The translations under genes and the position numbers were made by a program. The notes under the pieces are model-generated. The model had not been told where the DNA came from, did no database searches, and was given only the letters and a program-made list of their open reading frames with translations. Source: Halobacteriales archaeon (GTDB lineage Archaea > Halobacteriota > Halobacteria > Halorutilales > JAHENH01). From it: 11,530 bases of DNA. The first letter of the stretch is position 1. Each line of letters begins with the position of its first letter. Shown piece by piece: positions 1 through 6,308 of the stretch. The stretch lies in NCBI GenBank assembly GCA_018609935.1, contig JAHENH010000057.1, positions 1 to 11,530 of the forward strand, written 5' to 3'.

Positions 1-324
1 CTATTAGCAGCAGTTATTGCTTATAAAAAAGGAGCCGAAATCTGTATTGCATGGCATACAACAAGTGCAAAGATAGAAGATGTAGATCCCGAAACGTATT
101 CCATAGTAGCATCTTTTGAAGAAAATAAACAAGACCTACCCAAAAAACAAAGAAAAGCAATAGAATATGCAATAAAAACCGTAGAAAATCCAGAACAAAT
201 AACTGACGAACAAATACAAGAACTTAAAGACTTAGGATATTCGGACAAGGACATAATAGAAATAACAGCTACTGCAGGAACAGCAGCTAAATTCGCAAAC
301 TTCGCAATCTCACTAAACATATAA
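1..324 (+). CDS. Carboxymuconolactone decarboxylase / AhpD-like protein, 3' part (5' end outside window)
   Basis: The frame is open from base 1 to TAA at 322-324, giving 107 residues without a start codon, so the gene enters from the left edge. The fragment resembles the peroxidase-related (AhpD-like) branch of the carboxymuconolactone decarboxylase family: a helix with C-I-A-W-H (C15, H19 of the fragment), then a second helical half with LPKKQRKAIEYA, a segment reading ENPEQITDEQI, and the typical GYSDKDIIEI...FANFAISLN ending. In AhpD-type enzymes this place holds CxxC-x3-H, the thiol pair and proton relay used for peroxide reduction. Here the first cysteine position is alanine (A12), so only the second cysteine and the histidine remain. 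A redox role is therefore uncertain, and a decarboxylase-like or non-catalytic role is possible. The fold assignment is fairly secure; the function is inferred. Confidence 0.72.
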   Translation, partial: LLAAVIAYKKGAEICIAWHTTSAKIEDVDPETYSIVASFEENKQDLPKKQRKAIEYAIKTVENPEQITDEQIQELKDLGYSDKDIIEITATAGTAAKFANFAISLNI

Positions 325-434
325 AAAATATAAATCAAAAGACAAAAATAAAATTCTTTCCAATAAATATAATTATCTTATATATTTTTAATATATAATA
401 AACGGATATATACCTATATTAACAAATAATACAA

Positions 435-522
435 CTTATATATTGTCGAATAGTGCTATTAGATGCCAAAAAATCTAAAACCATCAGAATTATCCTTATT
501 TTTTATTGATGGTTTATTTTTT
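435..522 (+). terminator. TATA-like box followed by a hairpin and U-tract; possible small RNA unit
   Basis: The 296 bases between the first gene and 621 hold no convincing ORF. A TATA-like CTTATATAT lies at 435-443. Downstream, AAACCATCA (478-486) pairs perfectly with TGATGGTTT (507-515) across a 20-base loop, and ATTTTTTG follows at 516-523. The stem plus T-run resembles an intrinsic terminator. It lies about 150 bases after the stop of the first gene, which is far for that gene's own terminator, so a short RNA starting near 464 is an alternative. The complementary strand is also T-rich beyond the stem, so the structure could act in both directions. Confidence 0.35.
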
Positions 523-588
523 GTTTATTTATAGAATTATATTGTTTTGTTTCTCTATAGATTTTGTTTTTTAGTTAATTTTGGAAGT

Positions 589-600
589 ATTATATGTTTA
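589..600 (+). promoter_or_regulatory. TATA box of the UPF0182 gene
   Basis: The sequence TATATGTTTA, in an AT-rich setting, is centred about 27 bases before the ATG at 621. That is the distance from an archaeal TATA box to the transcription start, so the mRNA is probably leaderless or nearly so. No Shine-Dalgarno sequence precedes the start, which agrees. Confidence 0.5.
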
Positions 601-620
601 TAATGAATAGTTTTTATTGA

Positions 621-3332
621 ATGGTTAATAAGAGTTTATTTAGGAAGATAGGTATAGGTGGTTTTCTATTAATTTTGATTTTATTTTTAGCTTCTATACC
701 ATCGTTATTTGGTGATTATTTGTGGTTTTTGTCTGTTGACTATTCTTCTGTTTTTGAGAAAAAAATCATTTATCAACTTTTAATTTTTGTGTTGTTTAGT
801 ATTGTTACATTTGCTTTTCTTTCTTTGAATTATTGGTTTATTGTAAAAAATGTAGATAAAATGAAATCTTATTCGTTTGATTTAATTTCTTTTCTTTCTT
901 TATTTGTTGTTTCACTCTTTGTGGGTTTAATATATTCTGGATCTTGGGACCTTTTGTTATTGTATATAAATAGGGTAAGTTTTGGAGTTGTGGATCCGCT
1001 CTATTCAAACGATGTAGGTTTTTATATATTTGAACTACCATTTTTTAGAGTTGTTTCAGGATATATTTTATTTTTAGGTTTTTTAGGTCTTATAATATCT
1101 TTATTGTTCTATACTATAAATTTTGGACTTGAAGAATATGAAGATATTATTGGTGAGGGAACTGGACAGTCAATTGACCTGAACTTTAAACTATTATTTG
1201 AAAGGTTACGAAGATATTCCTATATTCACTTATCTCTTATTTTCGGATTTTTGTTTTTAGGTTTGGCTGGAAAGTTCTATATAGATAGAATAGAACTTGT
1301 ATATTCAACTAGAGGAACTGTTTTTGGTTTAGGAGCTACCGATATATCTATATTCAAACCTCTTTTGATGTTTCTTATATTGTTCTCTATTTTTATATGT
1401 ATACTTAACTTCCTAAATTCTAGATTTAAAAAAGATGAAATAGTATATTTTTCATTTATATCTATAATATTAATCGCTACAGCAGGCAGCTTTATCGGTA
1501 TAATACATCAAAGCTATGTTGTTGAACCAGATGAACTTAACAAGGAAAGCCAATATATCGAAAGAGAAATACAGATGACAAGAAACGGATTTGGTCTAGA
1601 TAGAGTTGATAGCCAAGAGATTAAACTTGACCCTCTAACTTCTAGTGATGTTGAACAAAATTCTGAAACTATAGATAACATACGTCTTTGGGATCACAGG
1701 CCTTTACGGACTGTCTATAATGAAATACAGAGTTTAAGAACATATTATACATTTTCTGGTGTGGATACCGATAGATATCAAATAGAAAATCAAATAAGAC
1801 AGGTAATGGTTTCTTCCAGAGAGATAAATGTAGATCAACTACCTGGCCGTTCACAGTCATGGGTTAATAGACACTTAGTTTATACCCATGGGTTTGGTGT
1901 AACTATGAGTCCAGTAAAAGATGTATCTAATGAGGGACTTCCTAGACTATATATAAAAGATATGCCTCTTAACTATTCTATTCCAGGGAATTCATCTCTA
2001 GATATTCAACAACCAAGGATATATTATGGAGAAGAAAGTGATACATATAAAGTAGTAAACACAGGTACAGATGAGTTTGATTATCCTGAAGGAGACCAAA
2101 ATGTATATAATTCATATAATGGGGATGGAGGTGTAGATCTTTCCTCTTCTCTTAGAGAAATAGTGTATAGCCTTAAGTTTTCTTCACCAAATATTTTTCT
2201 TTCTAATTCCATAAAATCTGATTCTAAGATACAGTTCAAACGTAAAATAAGAGATAGGGCAAAAGAGATCGCTCCGTTCTTAGAATATGAAGATAACCCA
2301 TATATTGTAGCTGCAAATAATAAATTATATTGGATATTAGATGCCTATACTACTTCTGGAGATTATCCGTATTCAAGCCCTACTACATTCAAGGGAGAAA
2401 GACAGAACTATATTAGAAATTCTGTGAAGGTAGTTGTAGATGCATATTCTGGAGAAATAAATTTTTATATTGTAGACGATGAACCTATAATTCAAGCTTG
2501 GAGCCAAACATTCCCCTCTTTATTTAAACCTATTGAGGCTATGCCTAACGAGATAGAAGACCATATCCGTTATCCTAAAGATTACTTTTCTGTCCAAATA
2601 GATACATATACTGACTACCATATGAAAGACCCTAGAGTCTTCTATAATAAGGAAGACGAGTGGAAGATACCACAAGAAAAACTTAGAGGGAACACAGTTG
2701 ATATGGAGCCATATTATGTAACAATGGATCTACCTGGAAACGGTAACAACCAAGAATTTGTATTGATAATGCCTTTCACACCAACAGGTAAACAGAACAT
2801 GATAGGATGGCTTGGAGCGAGAAGCGACACACTAAACTATGGGAAGATAAAAGGATTCCAATTTTCAAAACAAAAACTAGCATTTGGACCATCACAGATA
2901 GAATCTAGAATAGATCAAAACCCCAACATATCTAGAGATTTCACACTATGGTCACAGCAAGGATCTGATGTATTTAGAGGTAACCTACTTGCAGTACCAA
3001 TAGAAAACAGCATACTATATATAGAGCCAGTATACCTGCAAAGTACATCACAAGGAGCTATACCTGAACTTAAAAGAGTTGTAGTAGCCCAAGAAAACAA
3101 TCTAACAATGAAGCCAACAATAGATATGGGGTTAAATACAATCTTCAGAACTAGAATACGAGACACAGATAGACCAACCGGAACAATACCACCTGAAATC
3201 AGACAAAATCTAAAGGAAGCAAGAACACTATATAGAGAAGCAAACAAAGCACTAAAAAATGGGGACTTCGAAACCTATGGAAGAAAAATAGAAAAACTTG
3301 GGGAAACCCTAAATATAACTAATCCAACATAA
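621..3332 (+). CDS. UPF0182 family membrane protein
   Basis: This 903-residue protein has the full length usual for UPF0182 (PF03699), a family of unknown function found in bacteria and archaea. I see seven hydrophobic segments in the N-terminal third, at about 11-30, 49-70, 88-106, 145-165, 203-218, 246-264 and 275-294. A large domain of about 600 residues follows, expected outside the cell. Family-like stretches in it are SWVNRHLVYTHGFGV (413-427), LYWILDAYTTSGDYPYS (569-585), VKVVVDAYSGEINFYIVD (602-619) and EFVLIMPFTPTG (712-723). The end (about 855-895) is charged, helical and coiled-coil-like. The start is supported by a TATA box 27 bases upstream. Synonymous codons drift from T-ending at the 5' end to A- and C-ending at the 3' end. 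It has no operon partner. The family call is strong; the role is unknown. Confidence 0.93.
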   Translation: MVNKSLFRKIGIGGFLLILILFLASIPSLFGDYLWFLSVDYSSVFEKKIIYQLLIFVLFSIVTFAFLSLNYWFIVKNVDKMKSYSFDLISFLSLFVVSLFVGLIYSGSWDLLLLYINRVSFGVVDPLYSNDVGFYIFELPFFRVVSGYILFLGFLGLIISLLFYTINFGLEEYEDIIGEGTGQSIDLNFKLLFERLRRYSYIHLSLIFGFLFLGLAGKFYIDRIELVYSTRGTVFGLGATDISIFKPLLMFLILFSIFICILNFLNSRFKKDEIVYFSFISIILIATAGSFIGIIHQSYVVEPDELNKESQYIEREIQMTRNGFGLDRVDSQEIKLDPLTSSDVEQNSETIDNIRLWDHRPLRTVYNEIQSLRTYYTFSGVDTDRYQIENQIRQVMVSSREINVDQLPGRSQSWVNRHLVYTHGFGVTMSPVKDVSNEGLPRLYIKDMPLNYSIPGNSSLDIQQPRIYYGEESDTYKVVNTGTDEFDYPEGDQNVYNSYNGDGGVDLSSSLREIVYSLKFSSPNIFLSNSIKSDSKIQFKRKIRDRAKEIAPFLEYEDNPYIVAANNKLYWILDAYTTSGDYPYSSPTTFKGERQNYIRNSVKVVVDAYSGEINFYIVDDEPIIQAWSQTFPSLFKPIEAMPNEIEDHIRYPKDYFSVQIDTYTDYHMKDPRVFYNKEDEWKIPQEKLRGNTVDMEPYYVTMDLPGNGNNQEFVLIMPFTPTGKQNMIGWLGARSDTLNYGKIKGFQFSKQKLAFGPSQIESRIDQNPNISRDFTLWSQQGSDVFRGNLLAVPIENSILYIEPVYLQSTSQGAIPELKRVVVAQENNLTMKPTIDMGLNTIFRTRIRDTDRPTGTIPPEIRQNLKEARTLYREANKALKNGDFETYGRKIEKLGETLNITNPT

Positions 3333-3339
3333 AAACTAA

Positions 3340-3369
3340 TTTTCCCATTTTCCTTTTATTTATTTTATT
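3340..3369 (+). terminator. Oligo-T terminator after the UPF0182 gene
   Basis: Several runs of four T (TTTT at 3340, 3347, 3353 and beyond) follow the TAA within about 40 bases, with no stem. This is the usual form of archaeal terminators. Confidence 0.5.
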
Positions 3370-3403
3370 CTAAATAAACACCAATTATACTATAGACAAA
3401 ATT

Positions 3404-3410
3404 GTTAAAT
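3404..3410 (+). promoter_or_regulatory. TATA-like box of the DUF2892 gene
   Basis: TTAAAT(A) is centred about 27 bases before the ATG at 3434, which fits a leaderless transcript. The match to the archaeal TATA consensus is moderate. Confidence 0.4.
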
Positions 3411-3433
3411 ACTTTAACTTTTATTATGTTAAT

Positions 3434-3652
3434 ATGGATAAAAATGTTGGTGGTACAGATAGAATAGGAAGAATTATAGTAGGTATTATTCTTGTTCTCG
3501 CAGGTTTGGTGGCTGTATTCGTAAATCCATTTGTTGGTTCTGTAATAGCAATAGTTGGCATAATAATTGGGGCTATCTTGTTTATTACTGGACTTACCCA
3601 AAAATGTCCAATAAATCAAACAACAGGAATAAACACATATAAAGAAGAATAA
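3434..3652 (+). CDS. DUF2892 (YgaP-like transmembrane domain) small membrane protein
   Basis: This 72-residue protein opens with MDKNVGGTDRIGRIIVG, the typical start of DUF2892 proteins (Nx-G..DR..R...G). Two membrane helices follow at about 13-30 and 34-54. After the second helix comes GLTQKCPINQ..GINTY, with C58-P59 and the GINT motif that haloarchaeal and methanogen members share. In bacterial YgaP this domain anchors a rhodanese domain; here it stands alone, as it commonly does in archaea, and the function is not known. Both termini should face the same side of the membrane. The gene has its own TATA-like box and no Shine-Dalgarno sequence, so it appears to be transcribed alone. The length is normal for the family. 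Confidence 0.9.
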   Translation: MDKNVGGTDRIGRIIVGIILVLAGLVAVFVNPFVGSVIAIVGIIIGAILFITGLTQKCPINQTTGINTYKEE

Positions 3653-3780
3653 TTTAAACCCTAAAAATAAAAAATTTATAAGATTTTAAAATATTACAAA
3701 AACAATAGTTAAATCCTCAAAAAAATTCTAACTAATCATAAATATTATTTTTTGTAAGATAATTTTTTAATATATAGATT

Positions 3781-4106
3781 TTAACTTAGGTTCTTGAGTT
3801 TTTCTTGGTGGACTATATAAAGTATTTTATTTTTAACTCCAAACATTCCTTTTTCAAAATCAAACGATGCTATAGCCATATTATGTTTTTTCAATAAATT
3901 AAAAACCTTCCTTTTATCTTTCTCTTTATCATTAAAATAAAGTTCTATATCATAAAAAGGATCTTGTTTTTGTATATCTTCAACTTTTTTAACCCATTTT
4001 TGTCCCTCTAATTACCTAAAAATCTACTAACATCATTATTTATATCTTCCATATTCCAGTTAATTAAATATAATTCACTCTCTTTGTTTAAAAAACATAT
4101 AGACAT
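3781..4106 (-). pseudogene. Small unknown protein gene with a single-base frameshift
   Basis: On the minus strand the ATG at 4106-4104 opens 32 codons (MSICFLNKESELYLINWNME...SRFLGN) that end at TAG. One base out of register, the sequence continues as 75 clean codons (EGQKWVKKVEDIQKQDPFYD...KILYIVHQEKLKNLS) to TAA at 3783-3781. Adding one T in the AATT at 4010-4013 would join them through AAT TTA GAG into a 108-residue protein. The second part has no start codon near its beginning and has protein-like composition: charged helices, FYDIELYFND, and a MAIASFDFEKGMFGV strand. It is therefore not a separate gene. It is either a very recent pseudogene or a sequencing error. I do not recognise the family. 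No membrane segment is visible. No clear TATA box sits at the expected distance. Confidence 0.6.
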
Positions 4107-5245
4107 AACTTATAAATCTATTTAATCAGTTGAAAAATTATGTATATATTATTGAGAAAGCTGGTATTGACACTGTGCGATTTTCTATATGTTCTGAATG
4201 TTAAAAGTGAATATAACTATCAAATCATCTTTTTTTATATTATTTTTGGTTTATGGGCTATTTAAAAAAATAATAATATTTATTTATATAGATTGATACT
4301 AAATATATGAAATTGTTTAATCCATTATGGCTTTGGGCAAATACAAGGAACAATCACAAGATAAATAGAAAAGAAAATAAAGAAAAAAAATGAAGAATAG
4401 CTGAAAAATAAATTCAATTTTTGTTTTTTTAATATAATATTTTTTAATATAATCTTTTTATATATCTTTTATACTTCGAGTTTTCACTCTATTTTTCATG
4501 TGTAGATGGAAACTGTTTTTATAGAAAACTCCTGTGTCGAATTGGGATAAAACAAAGATTTAGAATCATTTAAATTATTTTTTTGTATTTAGAATAACAA
4601 AATTAAGCTTTATTTTTTACAATTTTTGTATTCTTTGCAATCTTAGATAAAATCATAGATATCCATTTCTATGCTCTTTTTTGTTTTTTTTGTTATCAAT
4701 TTAAAGGTCTATTCTGGTTCTGTCTATCAATTCAAAGCTGTATTATATTAGTATTATTTTAGGCAATAGTTTGAGAAGTTTCTTGACAAATACTTGTTTT
4801 ATTTTATGAATATGATCCATATTATTCCCCCTATAATAATAGTTATGAAACCTATGAATAGATTTACATTTTCGATATTTATTATTAAGAAAAGATTTGA
4901 AATTACTGGGGTAGAATTTGTATAAAAAATAGGTATAGGAAAGATTGAATTAAAGGAAATTTAGAATATAATTTCATTAAAGATTGGGAAAGTGAATTAG
5001 AAAATATATTTTCTTCATCTTATACTGTTGAGTAATTGGTCTATTTCTACGGCATCTTAGGGTATGATTTAATCTAATGGAATATTTTTAAAGTAAATTT
5101 TAAAGAGAGAATTTCTATAAATATAGAAATGAAAAATTTATACTAGTAAATATATGGTAAGTCTATCTCTAATTATGCAATGGGGTAATATTTTTTATAT
5201 TTCTAGCTTTAAATGTTTAAGTCAGGGGTTCTATAATTAGTTAAG
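4107..5245. other. Gene-poor, probably decayed stretch
   Basis: About 1.1 kb without an obvious gene. Several short frames have protein-like character between stops. On the minus strand, about 4800-4660 reads KQVFVKKLLKLLPKIILI, stop, YSFELIDRTRIDL, stop, IDNKKNKKEHRNGYL in one frame. On the plus strand, 4773-4923 is open for 50 codons, and 4959-5033 reads IKGNLEYNFIKDWESELE...SSYTVE. None matches a family I know; they look like remnants of genes or insertion sequences with accumulated stops. A perfect 8-bp inverted repeat with a 4-base loop lies at 5111-5130 (ATTTCTAT / ATAGAAAT). No tRNA, CRISPR-type repeats or clear terminal inverted repeats were seen. Confidence 0.4.
4307..4393 (+). CDS. 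Possible very small basic protein (28 residues)
   Basis: ATG to TGA encodes 28 residues starting MKLFNPLWLWANTRNNHK and ending in a lysine-rich tail (KENKEKK). A TATA-like TATTTATATA lies at 4281-4290, slightly closer than ideal for a leaderless start. The NPLWLW segment is not what random AT-rich sequence usually gives. Against it, the reading frame is short, it ends in TGA whereas the recognised genes here end in TAA, and it lies in a decayed region. It may be the 5' fragment of a lost gene. Confidence 0.18.
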   Translation: MKLFNPLWLWANTRNNHKINRKENKEKK

Positions 5246-5605
5246 ATGGGTGGAATTGATCCATTTGCTGCTGCAGGTAAAAGAAGGTCTAGAGAATATG
5301 ATGTTGAAGAACAAGTATATATAGAGAAAGGAGAAAAAGAAGGTGATAGATTCGATAAATTAGTATTAGCTAAAGATCAAGAAGGTAATTTTTCAGTTTT
5401 AAGATTTTCCGGAGAAATAAATAAAAGAACAACTGTGGATGGTGATAAAGTAAATGTTGAGTCAGTTGAGAAAAAATCTATATTATGTAACCCAAGAGAT
5501 GTTCTAGGAATCAGAAAAGGTCTGAAAAAACTAGAAGAAAAATTAGAAAAATACGAAATCAACAAACAAGAAAACAACAAAGACCAAAATAGTGCATTCC
5601 GTTAA
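5246..5605 (+). CDS. Unrecognised soluble protein, 119 residues
   Basis: A complete frame from ATG to TAA. I do not recognise the family. The N-terminus MGGIDPFAAAGKRRS looks like a flexible or binding tail. Residues about 20-85 alternate hydrophobic and charged residues in a pattern suggesting a small beta-rich domain (VYIEKGE, KLVLAKD, FSVLRFSGEI, VNVESVEKKSILCNP). Residues 90-105 (RKGLKKLEEKLEKYE) form a likely coiled-coil helix, and the tail is rich in Asn, Lys and Gln. There is one cysteine, C81, and no membrane segment. A TATA-like CTTTAAATG at about 5207-5215 would place the transcript start a few bases before the ATG; no Shine-Dalgarno is visible. NNY codons end in T near the start and in C near the end. 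A hairpin terminator follows directly, so it is a single-gene unit. Confidence 0.72.
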   Translation: MGGIDPFAAAGKRRSREYDVEEQVYIEKGEKEGDRFDKLVLAKDQEGNFSVLRFSGEINKRTTVDGDKVNVESVEKKSILCNPRDVLGIRKGLKKLEEKLEKYEINKQENNKDQNSAFR

Positions 5606-5624
5606 CACCAAATTATTCTAACAT

Positions 5625-5647
5625 AAAAAAGATAGACAACTTTTTTT
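5625..5647 (+). terminator. Hairpin/oligo-T terminator after the 119-residue protein gene
   Basis: AAAAAAG (5625-5631) and CTTTTTT (5640-5646) form a 7-bp stem around an 8-base loop, 19 bases after the stop codon. The T-run itself would be enough for archaeal termination. Confidence 0.55.
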
Positions 5648-5696
5648 ATCGCTATAATTAAGATATATAGACCATTTATCTTATGTGGTGATTGTA

Positions 5697-5747
5697 ATGG
5701 ATAGTAGTAAGAACTCTTCTTTTCAGGATGAGAAGCCCTTAATTTAG
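5697..5747 (+). CDS. Possible 16-codon ORF with TATA box and Shine-Dalgarno
   Basis: The frame reads MDSSKNSSFQDEKPLI and then TAG. A TATA-like GATATATAG lies at 5661-5669, and GGTGA at 5687-5691 stands five bases before the ATG, matching the archaeal anti-Shine-Dalgarno. After the TAG the same frame stays open for 25 more codons with a hydrophobic character (FILALF..., YLLFVYFLNN) to TAA. So this could be a short leader peptide, a decayed 42-residue membrane peptide, or a frame in which TAG is read through. T-rich DNA gives hydrophobic residues by default, so the evidence for translation is weak. Confidence 0.22.
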   Translation: MDSSKNSSFQDEKPLI

Positions 5748-5854
5748 TTTATACTAGCTTTATTTCGGAAAAATAAAAAATATTTATTATTTGTATATTT
5801 CTTAAATAATTTATTAGTTTTCTAATGTTTTTAGGTAATATAGATTTTGTATAT

Positions 5855-6190
5855 ATGGTTAGACAATGGGATATTGATCCGGAACTTCTTTGTGATAATC
5901 ATCTTTTATGAGAACATAAGGAACTACACCAGGAGATTGGTACATTAAGAAACCATCCTTTTGGTAGATCAATTGTTTTGGGACATTTAAAAAAACTTCA
6001 GTTTAGTTTTAGAGATTTGAAAAAACGCCATGATGATCTTGAAAATGAAATGAAAGCTAGGGGAATGGATCCAGAAAGCCCTATAGAAGTGCTAGATCCA
6101 GATAGATTTTATCTTCCAGAAGGACATATAGATATATTATTTAATTTAATTGATCTTTCTAGTAGATGTATAGGTTGTAGAAAAAAATAA
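5855..6190 (+). pseudogene. Pyrimidine dimer DNA glycosylase (T4 endonuclease V family) interrupted by TGA at codon 19
   Basis: From ATG 5855 the frame reads MVRQWDIDPELLCDNHLL, a TGA (5909-5911), then EHKELHQEIGTLRNHPFG and on to TAA, 111 codons in one unbroken register. Hand alignment to T4 endonuclease V matches R3, L12, D14, H16, L17, E20, E23 and L24; E23 is the essential catalytic glutamate. The T4 nucleophile is the amino group of residue 2 (Thr there, Val here). The family signature RHDDLENEMKARGM (58-71) and the C-terminal SRCIGC (C105, C108) of cellular members are intact. Such enzymes excise UV-induced pyrimidine dimers. Cellular homologues usually have Gly at position 19, so one G-to-T change in GGA explains the stop. 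A restart at the TTG at 5978 would lack the catalytic N-terminus. It is a recent nonsense mutant, a sequence error, or a readthrough case. A TATA-like CTTAAATAAT lies at 5801-5810. Confidence 0.78.
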
Positions 6191-6261
6191 AGAGGAGACT
6201 TGGAAACCTATCAAACGATGATATTTTTGTATTAGATAGTTAGATAAGTTGAAATATTCTG

Positions 6262-6307
6262 AAAAAAGGTATATATCTAGATTTTTTATTTATTTTTTAT
6301 ATTTTTT
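6262..6307. terminator. Terminator region between convergent genes
   Basis: For the plus-strand glycosylase gene there are T-runs at 6282-6287, 6294-6298 and 6302-6307. For the minus-strand dehydrogenase gene, AAAAAA at 6262-6267 becomes a U-run in its transcript, about 45 bases after the stop. Both are stemless oligo-T signals typical of archaea. Confidence 0.45.
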
Positions 6308-6308
6308 G

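Noticed and set aside
21..338. Long minus-strand open frame across the first gene
   Set aside because: It is the antisense shadow of the AhpD-like coding frame, which has recognisable family sequence.
405..415. GGATATATACC, similar in reverse to GGTATATATC near 6268
   Set aside because: Only about ten AT-rich bases are shared and the contexts are unrelated; chance is sufficient.
1669..1860. Minus-strand ORFs inside UPF0182 (also 838-1041 and 2915-3247)
   Set aside because: Antisense shadows of a strongly supported gene.
4010..4016. TAG readthrough (pyrrolysine) as an explanation for the broken gene at 3781-4106
   Set aside because: Reading through the TAG stays in the wrong frame; the protein-like sequence continues one base out of register, so a frameshift is required.
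4140..4265. 41-codon plus-strand ORF (MYILLRKLVLTLCDF...)
   Set aside because: Mostly hydrophobic residues as expected from T-rich DNA, with no promoter, Shine-Dalgarno or family pattern. An overlapping frame ending AGIDTVRFSICSEC looked more protein-like but is too short to support.
5909..5911. TGA as selenocysteine or as a UGA-glycine code
   Set aside because: The position is normally Gly and not catalytic, I did not see a SECIS-like element, and no other recognised gene contains an in-frame TGA. A point mutation or sequence error is simpler.
5978..6190. A separate short gene starting at TTG 5978
   Set aside because: The same frame extends upstream to ATG 5855 with family-specific sequence on both sides of the TGA, so this is only the 3' part of the endonuclease V-type gene.
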